Part shown: in pieces, positions 7,400 through 14,981 of the stretch
Numbering within the stretch: position 1 is the stretch's first letter
How the letters are laid out: each line of letters begins with the position of its first letter
Assembly (NCBI RefSeq): GCF_008298015.1
Contig: NZ_VTPX01000010.1
Location: 62,001-126,000, forward strand
Length of the DNA: 64,000 bases
Direction of reading: 5' to 3'
Source of the DNA: Salinicola corii
GTDB taxonomy: Bacteria; Pseudomonadota; Gammaproteobacteria; Pseudomonadales; Halomonadaceae
Notes under the pieces: model-generated
What the model was told of the DNA's origin: nothing
What the model saw: the letters and a program-made list of their open reading frames with translations, nothing else
The model's database searches: none
Position numbers and translations under genes: made by a program

Positions 7400-7588
7400 A
7401 TGGCTTGGACTCTCGCGATCATTGCGATCCTAATCTTATCGGTCGTTGTCACCGTTCGATCGATGTATCACCAGCGCTCTTTGGGCCGTGGCGCGATCAG
7501 TAATTTCTTTCTGTCCTGTCTCGCGGGCGGGTTTTTTGGGGGTGTGGCTCTGGTCGTGCTCGGCATTATCTACTTGGTTGTTCAGTGA
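7400..7588 (+). CDS. Small two-span membrane protein (moron)
   Basis: A 62-residue protein with two hydrophobic segments, WTLAIIAILILSVVVTV near the start and GGFFGGVALVVLGIIYLVV at the end, joined by a basic loop. This suggests a helical hairpin in the inner membrane. AAGGAG precedes the ATG. It starts 12 bases after the Cys-repeat gene stops, so the two are probably co-transcribed and may work together. Function unknown. Confidence 0.7.
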   Translation: MAWTLAIIAILILSVVVTVRSMYHQRSLGRGAISNFFLSCLAGGFFGGVALVVLGIIYLVVQ

Positions 7589-7591
7589 TTC

Positions 7592-8251
7592 ATGAAGGTG
7601 ACTTATCTCGGACCGGTGGCGGAGTGCGCCGGCCATCCAGCGATTCAGGAGATGCCGGTGAGCGATTTACCGGCCTCGAGCTTTTTGGTGGAAGTCTCGC
7701 CGGGCGCGGGCATCGATGGGGAACTGATCGAGGGTGACGTGCTGGTCGCTGACGAGAAACGAATCACCGAATACGGTGATTTGGTGCTGGCCTGCGACGA
7801 GTACGACGAAATGCGGGCCTATCGCTCACACCGGATCGGCGGTTATCTGCGGCTCGTACCGATGGGCGGTGGGCATGCGGTGCCGGCCTCTGCGCTCGAT
7901 TGCGTGGGCGTGGTGGTGCGTCGGGCGCGCAACCCGGCGAATGATTTCGAGCCGGAAGAGATCGCCGACACGACGCTTGCCGATGCCTTTGCACCTTGGT
8001 TCAGCGTATCAACCTGGAACACGTCTAGCCCGGCGGATGCGCGGCGTTTTCATGAGTGCTGTCACGATTACATGCAGAGCAGCGGGGGACAGGTAAGAGC
8101 TGGGGCGTTTGTCGAGACGCTCCGGAAGGCGATCTCCCAGCGCTGCGGCGGGAGCTGGGACGACTACTGCGAAAGAGCGCTACAAAGCCGGGCGCAGTGT
8201 GCTGAGGCAATTTGTGCGTATTTGCACGATACCCACCAAATTACGCGGTAG
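7592..8251 (+). CDS. UmuD/S24-like pseudopeptidase fused to a Cys/His C-terminal region
   Basis: A 219-residue protein. Residues 30-115 follow the S24 (UmuD/LexA C-terminal) pattern: SPGAGIDGELIEGDVLVAD aligns with the UmuD segment around its catalytic Ser, and GDLVLACDEYDEM and VVRRARN match later strands. The catalytic Ser position is Ala39 and the Lys-bearing strand lacks a suitable Lys, so it should be catalytically dead. Residues 140-219 form an unrecognised helical part with several Cys and His (ECCHDYM, RCGGSWDDYC, CAEAICAYLHD). It starts 3 bases after the membrane-protein gene ends. Possible regulatory decoy or partner of the repressor; speculative. Confidence 0.6.
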   Translation: MKVTYLGPVAECAGHPAIQEMPVSDLPASSFLVEVSPGAGIDGELIEGDVLVADEKRITEYGDLVLACDEYDEMRAYRSHRIGGYLRLVPMGGGHAVPASALDCVGVVVRRARNPANDFEPEEIADTTLADAFAPWFSVSTWNTSSPADARRFHECCHDYMQSSGGQVRAGAFVETLRKAISQRCGGSWDDYCERALQSRAQCAEAICAYLHDTHQITR

Positions 8252-8298
8252 CGGCTAGGCGGGATGTATTATAGGGGCTAGGTGGTTTTGCTATGCAA

Positions 8299-8730
8299 CT
8301 AATGGGGTAAATGGTCCAAGTACGGGGCCATTCCCCTCGATCTGCCGGTAACCATATGGTTGTATTCTAGTTCGCTAATATAAAGATTGCGGACTTTACC
8401 GTCTATCACAGTCTCGAGTTTATAGAAACCTGGGCCACCTCCAACAATTGAGTACTCTGAACTCTGGCGCAAGTGAAAACATTCACTGTTGCCCAGAACT
8501 TTGCCTCGCTTTTCTGTATTCAACTGTTTTATGCTTTTGGCGATTTTCAACATCGTAAATTGATATTTGCATAGCAGCGTAGTGGCCGGAAGAGGGTCAC
8601 TGCCCCAATACTTGCCGAAGGGTAATCCATTCATATAGATGGCGCTCAGACTTGATGCCAATGCGCCCATGCATATGAGTAGGGTTAGTGTCGTTTTTGC
8701 TTTCGTCCACCGAGTTGACAAATTAGACAT
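8299..8730 (-). CDS. Hypothetical membrane-anchored/exported protein (moron)
   Basis: A 143-residue protein with an N-terminal hydrophobic segment (TTLTLLICMGALASSLSAIYM) that could be a signal anchor, then a soluble domain with few motifs. Codon use and base composition are visibly A/T-richer than the phage core, marking it as transferred cargo. It is on the opposite strand to its neighbours and is isolated. Family not recognised. Confidence 0.55.
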   Translation of the reverse strand: MSNLSTRWTKAKTTLTLLICMGALASSLSAIYMNGLPFGKYWGSDPLPATTLLCKYQFTMLKIAKSIKQLNTEKRGKVLGNSECFHLRQSSEYSIVGGGPGFYKLETVIDGKVRNLYISELEYNHMVTGRSRGMAPYLDHLPH

Positions 8731-8886
8731 ATCTGTAACCTTAAAACATTTGATTTTAGACTACAGGTGCAAAGCACAATGTGAAAAAATCAAGCAATTG
8801 TGAATGCGTCGTCTAGCCTTTGGGGCTATGATCAGCCCATAGTGTGATTGGCAAGGTTTCGTGTTCCTGCGCTATTATCGAGGTGA
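8731..8886. other. A/T-rich intergenic region between morons
   Basis: This 156-base divergent gap between the two exported hypotheticals is noticeably A/T-rich and presumably carries both promoters. I see no convincing -35/-10 pair or inverted repeat, and no open frame. Confidence 0.4.
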
Positions 8887-9258
8887 ATGCAAGTGCTTGT
8901 TTTATTTGCGTTTTTATTGATTGGGTGTCTAGGTATGACGATGTCTTCTCCTGCGAAAGCCAACGGGGGGCCTTCTCCTCAGCAGTTCGGGATGGCTCTT
9001 CAAGCCTCTCTTCAGTGCATTGAGTTGCAAATGCGTTCCGACACTGAATACAAAATCAACGCCCACCGGTCAACTGCTATCAGATTTACCAGGGGGTTCG
9101 ACGGAGGCTTATATTATGTCATGGACGGCGGGAGCGAAGTTTGTGCGGAGATCTGGAGAAAATTCGGCTGTGATGGTGATGAGGTTCCAAACCTTATTCA
9201 GCATTCACCTATAATGGGTCCTGATAGAGAGATTTGCGTTTATCGCTCAACACAATAG
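8887..9258 (+). CDS. Exported hypothetical protein (moron)
   Basis: A 123-residue protein with a signal peptide (MQVLVLFAFLLIGCLGMTMS, Ala-rich cleavage region near PAKA) and a small mature domain with four cysteines (SLQCIELQ, EVCAEIW, FGCDGD, EICVY), possibly two disulfides. Upstream bases TATCGAGGTGA supply a GAGG ribosome site very near the ATG. A/T-rich like its neighbours. Family not recognised. Confidence 0.55.
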   Translation: MQVLVLFAFLLIGCLGMTMSSPAKANGGPSPQQFGMALQASLQCIELQMRSDTEYKINAHRSTAIRFTRGFDGGLYYVMDGGSEVCAEIWRKFGCDGDEVPNLIQHSPIMGPDREICVYRSTQ

Positions 9259-9311
9259 TGAAACCTGACTTTTCAATGCCGACTGTCTAGGTAATGCTTC
9301 GCGAGGTCATC

Positions 9312-9662
9312 GTGAAAATTCAGATTAAGCGTATTTATGATAAAGCCAAACCAGAAGATGGTTACCGTGTGCTAGTGGACGGTCTGTGGCCCAGGGGAAT
9401 TGCTAAGCGTGACGCTAAAATTGATGAGTGGCGAAAAGAGCTCGCTCCCTCTAAATCACTGCGGCAATGGTACGGGCATGATCAGGCGAGATGGAATGAA
9501 TTTCGAAAAGCGTATGAACTTGAGCTCTCCAGCGCTGATCCAGAGTCCATAAAAAGCCTTCGACAGATCACCAAGAAGCAAAGATTGACGTTGCTATTCG
9601 CAGCACGGAGTACTGAATATAACAACGCGGTGATACTAAAGACGTATTTGGAGAGGTCATGA
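9312..9662 (+). CDS. DUF488 family protein (YeaO-like)
   Basis: A roughly 116-residue protein of the DUF488/YeaO family. It begins (V)KIQIKRIYDKAKPEDGYRVL and contains VDGLWPRGIAKRDAKIDEW, WYGHDQARWNEF and LLFAARSTEYNNAVIL, all typical of the family. Start is taken as GTG at 9312, which matches the usual family N-terminus. An in-frame ATG at 9294 would add six residues. Its stop overlaps the next start (ATGA). Biochemical role of the family is not established. Confidence 0.85.
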   Translation: MKIQIKRIYDKAKPEDGYRVLVDGLWPRGIAKRDAKIDEWRKELAPSKSLRQWYGHDQARWNEFRKAYELELSSADPESIKSLRQITKKQRLTLLFAARSTEYNNAVILKTYLERS

Positions 9663-9847
9663 ACGACGACGCTACTTTGATGATCGCCGTGCGGGTGAAG
9701 GAAGCTTGTATAAAGGCCGCGAAGGTAGGTTACGAAGACGCTGCTATTTTGGGTCTATGCCACGAGGGCGCCGTTGAAGCGTCTATTAGTGCGATTCAGA
9801 CAATAGACGTCGATGCGATAATGAGAGAATTGACGGCAAAAGATTAG
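9659..9847 (+). CDS. Small hypothetical protein coupled to DUF488 gene
   Basis: A 62-residue acidic helical protein (MNDDATLMIAVRVKEACIKA, then GLCHEGAVEASISAIQTI) overlapping the DUF488 stop by four bases. From memory, small proteins with a GLCHEGA-E-A-SAI motif occur elsewhere and are sometimes labelled acetyltransferase, which this length cannot support. Function unknown. The pair is likely one translational unit. Confidence 0.6.
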   Translation: MNDDATLMIAVRVKEACIKAAKVGYEDAAILGLCHEGAVEASISAIQTIDVDAIMRELTAKD

Positions 9848-9902
9848 TGACCGCTGACTCCGGTCAGCGATATGAGCGACTTCCACCGCCAGTTCGTATT
9901 CT

Positions 9903-10005
9903 CGCTCTACGGTGTCCCCGGCGGTGATGGCGTCGGGGATGTCAGGAAACACGATCCCGGTGGTATGGGTATCGTCGCCCCGTTCGATAGCGATAGGAAA
10001 AGCAT
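9903..10005 (-). pseudogene. HicB-like antitoxin remnant, frameshifted
   Basis: Read on the minus strand from about 10000, the frame FPIAIERGDDTHTTGIVFPD continues IPDAITAGDT. This matches the N-terminal pattern of HicB/DUF1902-type antitoxins (FPIAIE-GDDTHA-G-V-PD-PG-FSAGDT). The only nearby ATG (10005-10003) is one base out of frame: ATGCTTTTCCTATC would need one more base to read M-L-F-P-I. After GDT the similarity ends. No hicA partner is visible beside it. Call: decayed fragment, unless the lost base is a sequencing error. Confidence 0.5.
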
Positions 10006-10040
10006 GGTTCGACCTCCATCGGTTTCAGTCCATCGATGGG

Positions 10041-10373
10041 TCACTCTTCCGACAACTGCTCCACCGTGATGCCTAGCGCCGTGGCGATTTTTTCCAATGT
10101 CGCCTGGCGCGGCTTCCGCGCGGCTTCCTGCTGAGCATAGGCCGACTGAGAAATACCGATGCGCTTGGCGACTTGCGCTTGCGTCAGCCCCAGGTATCGC
10201 CGCCATGCCGCGACCATGGTGGTGTCTTCGTTCACGACCATGCCGACGACTTCATTGGGGATCAGGTCGGGTTCGGTGTGGCTAGCCAAGTAGTCTTGAT
10301 ACGGGATAACCACGTAGGCCGGGGCGCCATCCGGCCCATTGATGATCTGGACATTCTCAGTATGTGCGTTCAT
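10041..10373 (-). CDS. XRE-family antitoxin (intact) of a RelE-type module
   Basis: A 110-residue antitoxin. The N-terminal part (PAYVVIPYQDYLASHTE) looks like a toxin-binding segment. The C-terminal half is an XRE helix-turn-helix: RRYLGLTQAQVAKRIGISQS, then AYAQQE, with TLEKIATALGITVEQL. It would bind the module's promoter and neutralise the RelE-like toxin encoded immediately upstream. The start overlaps the end of the toxin frame by about 17 bases. The antitoxin reads intact while the toxin is frameshifted, so it may survive as an orphan regulator. Confidence 0.8.
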   Translation of the reverse strand: MNAHTENVQIINGPDGAPAYVVIPYQDYLASHTEPDLIPNEVVGMVVNEDTTMVAAWRRYLGLTQAQVAKRIGISQSAYAQQEAARKPRQATLEKIATALGITVEQLSEE

Positions 10374-10610
10374 CGCGTTTTCTCACCTCCTGGATCTGTA
10401 CGATTCGAATGCCACCGTCCCAATCGAACAGCACGCGGTAGTTGCCAACCCGCAGGCGGTAGCCGTACTGGTGTTTTTTCAGGGCTTTGACGTTGTGCAC
10501 GTCCGGCATTTCGGCGAGAGACTGAACCGCTTCATAAGGGTGGCCTGTTGCTTCGGCGGCAGCTTCCGCAGTTGCTTGAAGGCCTTGGTCTTCCACTGGA
10601 TGGTGTTCAT
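10357..10610 (-). pseudogene. RelE-family toxin gene, broken by a one-base frameshift
   Basis: From ATG at 10610 the frame reads MNTIQWKTKAFKQLRKLPPK and QQATL, a typical RelE/ParE start, then diverges and stops. Near 10534-10537 the similarity jumps frame and continues YEAVQSLAEMPDVHNVKALK, YRLRVGNYRVLFDWDG and IVQIQEVRKRDERTY, the canonical RelE-type C-terminus with catalytic Arg residues. Adding one T in the CTTATG context (minus strand) would restore a single protein of about 84 residues. Active toxin is therefore not expected, unless this is a read error. Only the C-terminal part forms a long open frame. Confidence 0.8.
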
Positions 10611-10649
10611 CTTTCCCCCGCGTCCGATGAAGCCATGGTATGTCGTTTT

Positions 10650-10695
10650 ATAAGCATTTGCAAAGACAATACTTATATTTTGCGGTAATGCTTAT
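10650..10695. promoter_or_regulatory. Inverted repeat between gene D and toxin module
   Basis: ATAAGCATT at 10650-10658 and its exact reverse complement AATGCTTAT at 10687-10695 flank an A/T-rich centre that holds another short dyad (GCAAA/TTTGC). The right arm overlaps the stop codon of gene D. It lies upstream of the leftward toxin-antitoxin module, so it may be the module's operator or promoter region, or a stem ending the late tail transcript. Confidence 0.45.
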
Positions 10696-11705
10696 TGCGC
10701 TGGTTGCGCGCCACGTGTCTCGAACTGGAGGCTACTGGTGTAACCGCTGTCACCGATGTCGTGGCGCACCTCGACGAGCAGCCACTCGGCTTCCTCGATC
10801 TCCCGCTTCCAGCCCACGCATCGCGCCGGCGTCTCCGGGTAGATGTCCGGGCGCCCTTCGGCGAGCGTCAGGCCGAACTCGGCGATACCGCGTTGCAGGC
10901 GTTGCCACTCGGCCTTGGCAGCGGCGAGGGCGTCTTCCTCGCTCGCGTAGATGGGCCGCAGGCGCTTGGGGTTGTCGTCGGTGCCGGCGATGACGTCGCG
11001 GCGTTCGGCGCCGTCGGTGTCGTGCCAGGTGGCCACCACGCCCGAGTAGCTGTCGCGGTCGGTCACGCTGTAGCGGTGTCGGTCGCCATCCTCTCGGCGA
11101 ATGATGATCGGCGGGATTTCGAGGCCGCTGGCCGTGGTCGACTGGCCGGCGTGGATGAATAGCAGGTTCCCCGCCTTCACGGTGGCGATGGCGTCGTAGC
11201 GCTCGGCCAGGCGGGTCAGAAAGTTGATATCGCTCTCGTCGGTCTGATCGATATGCGCGATGCCGACGGTGCCCAGCTCGCGCGAGATGCTGGGATTGAG
11301 GCCGTGGCGCTTGGCGAGCGTGGCCACGATGTCGCCGAGCGTGGTGCGGTGCCAGCTCTGCGTACGTTTGACGGGGAACTGCCCGCGAAAGTCGGCGCTA
11401 CTGGCGCGGATGGAGAGCCGATCCGGCGCGCCGGTATGTTCGACCTCATCGACGATGAAGGTCCCCCGGTCGGTGAGCGGCTCGCCGACCCAGCCGATGG
11501 CGACGTGGATCTCGACGCCGCGACGGGGGAGGGCGAGCTGGCCGTCGTCGTCGGTCAGATCGAGGTCGAGTTGGTCGGCCTCGAGGCCGCGTCGATCCGT
11601 AAGTGTCAGCCGTTGCAGCCGACCGCGAACGCGCGGGGTGATCTGCTCGCCGCCGATGGCGAGACGATAGTCGGGCGTGCGAGCCGGGCGGCCAACGTCG
11701 CTCAT
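10692..11705 (-). CDS. D: P2 gpD-type tail protein
   Basis: A 337-residue late tail protein of the P2 gpD family, homologous to the gp27-like hub. The start MSDVGRPARTPDYRLAIGGE overlaps the stop of U (ATGA). Typical stretches are GRLQRLTLTDRRGLEADQLD, PVKRTQSWHRTTLGDIVATL and DESDINFLTRLAERYDA. Last gene of the FI-FII-E-T-U-D operon. The long upstream extension of this frame is a shadow of gene U and beyond and is rejected. Confidence 0.93.
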   Translation of the reverse strand: MSDVGRPARTPDYRLAIGGEQITPRVRGRLQRLTLTDRRGLEADQLDLDLTDDDGQLALPRRGVEIHVAIGWVGEPLTDRGTFIVDEVEHTGAPDRLSIRASSADFRGQFPVKRTQSWHRTTLGDIVATLAKRHGLNPSISRELGTVGIAHIDQTDESDINFLTRLAERYDAIATVKAGNLLFIHAGQSTTASGLEIPPIIIRREDGDRHRYSVTDRDSYSGVVATWHDTDGAERRDVIAGTDDNPKRLRPIYASEEDALAAAKAEWQRLQRGIAEFGLTLAEGRPDIYPETPARCVGWKREIEEAEWLLVEVRHDIGDSGYTSSLQFETRGAQPAQ

Positions 11706-12145
11706 GACAGCGCCCCGGTGACCGCGCGCAGGGCGGTACCTGAGACCGTGCCCAGGCGCTCGCGCTGGTCGTCGTCGATGCGTGAGAGCGATAGCGAGAA
11801 CTTGATGTGTGAGGCGGCGCCATCGCGGAAGTGGCGGTCGCTGCTCTCGTCCATCGAGTCCATGGTGTACAGCCCGTACATGCGGCCGGTGCCCTCGATC
11901 AGCGGCCACGCCGCGCCCTGTTCGCCCATGGCGCGGAGCTGATCGAGATTCGCCTGGCCGCCGGTGAATTCGGGATAGAGCTCGCCGGCGAGGGTGATCG
12001 TGTCGCTGCCGGGGCCGAGAAACTGGATCGCGGGACGTTTGCCGATCCGCGACAGGCTGGAGTTTCGCCATTGGGTCTGGCGCTGGAAATCCTGATAGGC
12101 GGCGGTGCCCAGCGAGAACACGAACATGCCGTAGACCATCATCAT
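11702..12145 (-). CDS. U: P2 gpU-type tail protein
   Basis: A 147-residue tail-completion protein of the gpU family, beginning MMMVYGMFVFSLGTAAYQDF. Its hallmark phrases are FQRQTQWRNSS, GPGSDTITLAGELYPEFTGG and LDQLRAMGEQG. It lies between tape measure T and gpD, as in P2. Likely acts at the tail terminator end. Two consecutive extra methionines make the exact start uncertain by one or two codons. Confidence 0.93.
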   Translation of the reverse strand: MMMVYGMFVFSLGTAAYQDFQRQTQWRNSSLSRIGKRPAIQFLGPGSDTITLAGELYPEFTGGQANLDQLRAMGEQGAAWPLIEGTGRMYGLYTMDSMDESSDRHFRDGAASHIKFSLSLSRIDDDQRERLGTVSGTALRAVTGALS

Positions 12146-12156
12146 CGCGGGTTACC

Positions 12157-14970
12157 TCAATCGTTGTCGTAGAGATTACGTCGAGACCGGGCAGCGGCCG
12201 CGCGCTCGGCCTCTGCCAGCGCCCGCTGAACCTCGGCGGCGACGTAACGGGCCAGCGTCTGTTCGTCCATGCCCGGGGCGGCGTGGACGTTGATGTCGCC
12301 GATGGTGATTTGGACGTTACCGCTCGCCGGCGCGGCGATAGGCGGGCGGGTGTCCAGTGGGATGCCGTGGCCGGCATCGATGGCTGGCATGGCGGCAACG
12401 GGCAGCGTTGCGGCACCGAAGGCGATACCGGCGCCGGCGTGGGTGACACGCTTGGCGATCTCGGCGACACGTTTCACCGGTTCATCCCGCTTCTGGTCCA
12501 GCCCCTGGTTGAACCCCTCGACGGTATAGCCGCCGATCTCCCGGAACGCGCGAGAGGGCGAGTTGATCCGGAGCAACTCGCGCGCCTTGTCGATGGCACC
12601 GTCGGCCATGTCGCCAGCGCGGTCGGCCACAGCGGACGCGCCGCTCTTGATGCCTTCGCCGAGGCCGGCCGCAACGTCTTTGCCGGCGCTCCACATGCGC
12701 GAGGGTAGCGACTTGAGATAGTCGATGGCCTCGTCCCACTTCTGCTCGAGCTGGCCCATCAGATCCCAGTCGCTGACCAGGTCGACGACGGCGTCGATGG
12801 CTTTGCCGGGGGCCTTCTTGAACCAGTCCCAGAGACGAGTGATCCCCTCCCACGCTGCGCCCAGGCCGTTGACGATGGCGTCGCCCAGAGTGGCGATGCT
12901 ATCCGGCACCTCGATACCCAGCTTGCGCAGGATGGCGATCACGCCTTGGTAGACGAGGCCGAGCGGGTTCCAGTTGGGCAGCAGGCGCATGACGCTGCCA
13001 ACGCCGCCATCGAACGCGGCTTTGACGTCGCGCCAGCGATCCTTGAAAAACGCGGCGATGCCGTCCCAGTTGCGATAGATGAGATACGCCGCACCGGCGA
13101 TGGCGGTCACGGCCAGGCCAATCGGGTTGAGGAGGAACGCGCGGCCGACCACGGCGACGACGCGGCCGAGCCACTTGAGCGATCCGCCGAGTGCCTTGAT
13201 GCCGCCCTTGGCGAGTTTGCCGAGCATCGACTCGGCGCCCTTGGCGCGCAGGCCGAGCATCTCGAGCGCCCAGCGCGAGGCGGCAAACGGGCCGAGCAGT
13301 GAGGCGATGACGAGCGTCAGCCCGCCGCAGATCGCAACGAGCGCGGCGATAGCGGCGGTGGCCTTGATGATCAGGGATACCAGCTCGGGGTTGTCTTTCA
13401 TCCAGCCCACCACCGCGTCGCTGACGTCGATGATCTGGTCGCGGACGTCGCGCAACACGCGGATCAACTCGTCGGAGAGCGCGCGCTGCACGCGCTTCAA
13501 CGCCGACATCGCGTTGTCGCCGAGCGCGTCGGCCATCCTGTCGACGGTGCCGGTAACGTCGCCGAGCCCCTCACCGGCGCCGGTCAGCCCTTTGAGGAAC
13601 TTGGGGATCTGGTCGACGGAGAGATCTTCGATAGGCGTGCCGAACAGGGCGATGGCGGTGTTGGCGCGCTTGGCCGGATCCTCGATGGCCAGAATCGCCT
13701 TCGCGGTTTGCTGCAGTGCCTGCCTCGCGGCAGGGCCGCCGCTGGCGATGGCATCGGACATGGTCTGGGCGTTCAGCCCCACCGACTCATAGGTGGATAC
13801 GCTGGCCTTGCTCATGTCCGAGCCGCGAATCGTGAACTCCTTCAGCGCGTCGCCGGTCTTGTCGAGGGCGAATTTTCCCTGGCCGGCGGCATCGACGAGC
13901 AGGCCCATCGCCTGCTGACCGTCGAAGCCCAGCGCGCGAAAGTTGGTGCTGTACTCGTGCAGGATCTCGGGGAGCTCGTCACGCATCTCGACGGAGACGC
14001 GTTGGAAGCCGGCACCGAGCAGATCCATGGCGGCCTTGGCGTCCTTGGCCAGGCCGTTCTTGACCATGAGCTGGGCGGTCTGCACCGACTCGGCGACATC
14101 GGTACCGAAGACATCCGAGAGGGTTAGCGCGCGCTTGGTGAGGTCGGTCAGGCTGGCCTGGCTGATGTCATCCAGCGAGCCGAACGCGGCGGCGACAGCG
14201 GAGACGCCCTCGGTGACCTGCTGCATGTCCGCGCCACGGCCGGCGCCATAGACCTCGGCGATGACATCCTGGTAGTCGAGCCCGAGATCGCTCGATTCGC
14301 CGAACTGTGCGGCGAGCTTCGCCCCGGACGCTTCGGCGCTGAGTGCCTGGGCGCTCAGCGCGAAGACGCCACCGCCGCCGACGCCGATCCCGGTCATGGC
14401 GGCACCGCGCATGCCGTTGGATCGGCCGATGGTGCGGTGGTAGCGGTCGGTCGCTTCTGTCGCGGCCTTCTGCCGGCGTGCTACCTCCCGCAGCTCGCGT
14501 TGTTGCTGCTGGATCTGCTCGTTGGTGCGGCGGATACGGCGCTGGAGCTCAGCCTGCTGATCGCTATAGCTGCCGGTGACACCCTCGACGCGAGTCATGC
14601 TCGAGCGCAGGTCGCGCAGGCGGCGTTGCTCGTCTTCGTAGCGGCGAGATAGCGTGCGCGCCTGTTTGATGGCCTGCTGTCGCTTGCGTCCGAGCGCCTG
14701 GGTGTCGGTGCCGGCTTCGTTCATCCGGCGGGAGAGATCGCGGATCTCGTCCTGTTGCCGTTTCAGCGCGCGGCCGCTTTCCTGCGACTGCTGCTTGAGT
14801 TCGCGGAACCCGCGCATGTCCTTCTGAGCGCGCTCCAGCGTCTTGAGCTGCTCGCGGTTGGCTTTCAGGGCCTCGGCAGTTTTGCCGCTGCCTTCACGAA
14901 TCTTTTTGAGCGGCTTGGTCACCTTGTCGATGGCGCGGAGCATGACGTCGAGTTTCAGATCTCCGGCCAT
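12157..14970 (-). CDS. T: Tail tape measure protein (P2 gpT type)
   Basis: A 937-residue tape measure protein setting tail length. The start MAGDLKLDVMLRAIDKVTKP has AGGACG upstream; the longer frame would run into the E' region. The order is an N-terminal coiled coil (about residues 25-170), a conserved phage tape-measure core with Ala/Gly-rich helices, hydrophobic segments near the middle (LIIKATAAIAALVAICGGLTL), and a C-terminal conserved domain with SPSRAFREIGGYTVEGFNQGL. It follows E/E', as in P2. Confidence 0.95.
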   Translation of the reverse strand: MAGDLKLDVMLRAIDKVTKPLKKIREGSGKTAEALKANREQLKTLERAQKDMRGFRELKQQSQESGRALKRQQDEIRDLSRRMNEAGTDTQALGRKRQQAIKQARTLSRRYEDEQRRLRDLRSSMTRVEGVTGSYSDQQAELQRRIRRTNEQIQQQQRELREVARRQKAATEATDRYHRTIGRSNGMRGAAMTGIGVGGGGVFALSAQALSAEASGAKLAAQFGESSDLGLDYQDVIAEVYGAGRGADMQQVTEGVSAVAAAFGSLDDISQASLTDLTKRALTLSDVFGTDVAESVQTAQLMVKNGLAKDAKAAMDLLGAGFQRVSVEMRDELPEILHEYSTNFRALGFDGQQAMGLLVDAAGQGKFALDKTGDALKEFTIRGSDMSKASVSTYESVGLNAQTMSDAIASGGPAARQALQQTAKAILAIEDPAKRANTAIALFGTPIEDLSVDQIPKFLKGLTGAGEGLGDVTGTVDRMADALGDNAMSALKRVQRALSDELIRVLRDVRDQIIDVSDAVVGWMKDNPELVSLIIKATAAIAALVAICGGLTLVIASLLGPFAASRWALEMLGLRAKGAESMLGKLAKGGIKALGGSLKWLGRVVAVVGRAFLLNPIGLAVTAIAGAAYLIYRNWDGIAAFFKDRWRDVKAAFDGGVGSVMRLLPNWNPLGLVYQGVIAILRKLGIEVPDSIATLGDAIVNGLGAAWEGITRLWDWFKKAPGKAIDAVVDLVSDWDLMGQLEQKWDEAIDYLKSLPSRMWSAGKDVAAGLGEGIKSGASAVADRAGDMADGAIDKARELLRINSPSRAFREIGGYTVEGFNQGLDQKRDEPVKRVAEIAKRVTHAGAGIAFGAATLPVAAMPAIDAGHGIPLDTRPPIAAPASGNVQITIGDINVHAAPGMDEQTLARYVAAEVQRALAEAERAAAARSRRNLYDND

Positions 14971-14981
14971 CGGCGGGCGTC

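Noticed and set aside
10692-12470. 592-residue version of the gene D frame
   Set aside because: The first 255 residues are low-complexity Pro/Arg/Ser shadow of U and T. The real start overlaps the U stop at 11705.
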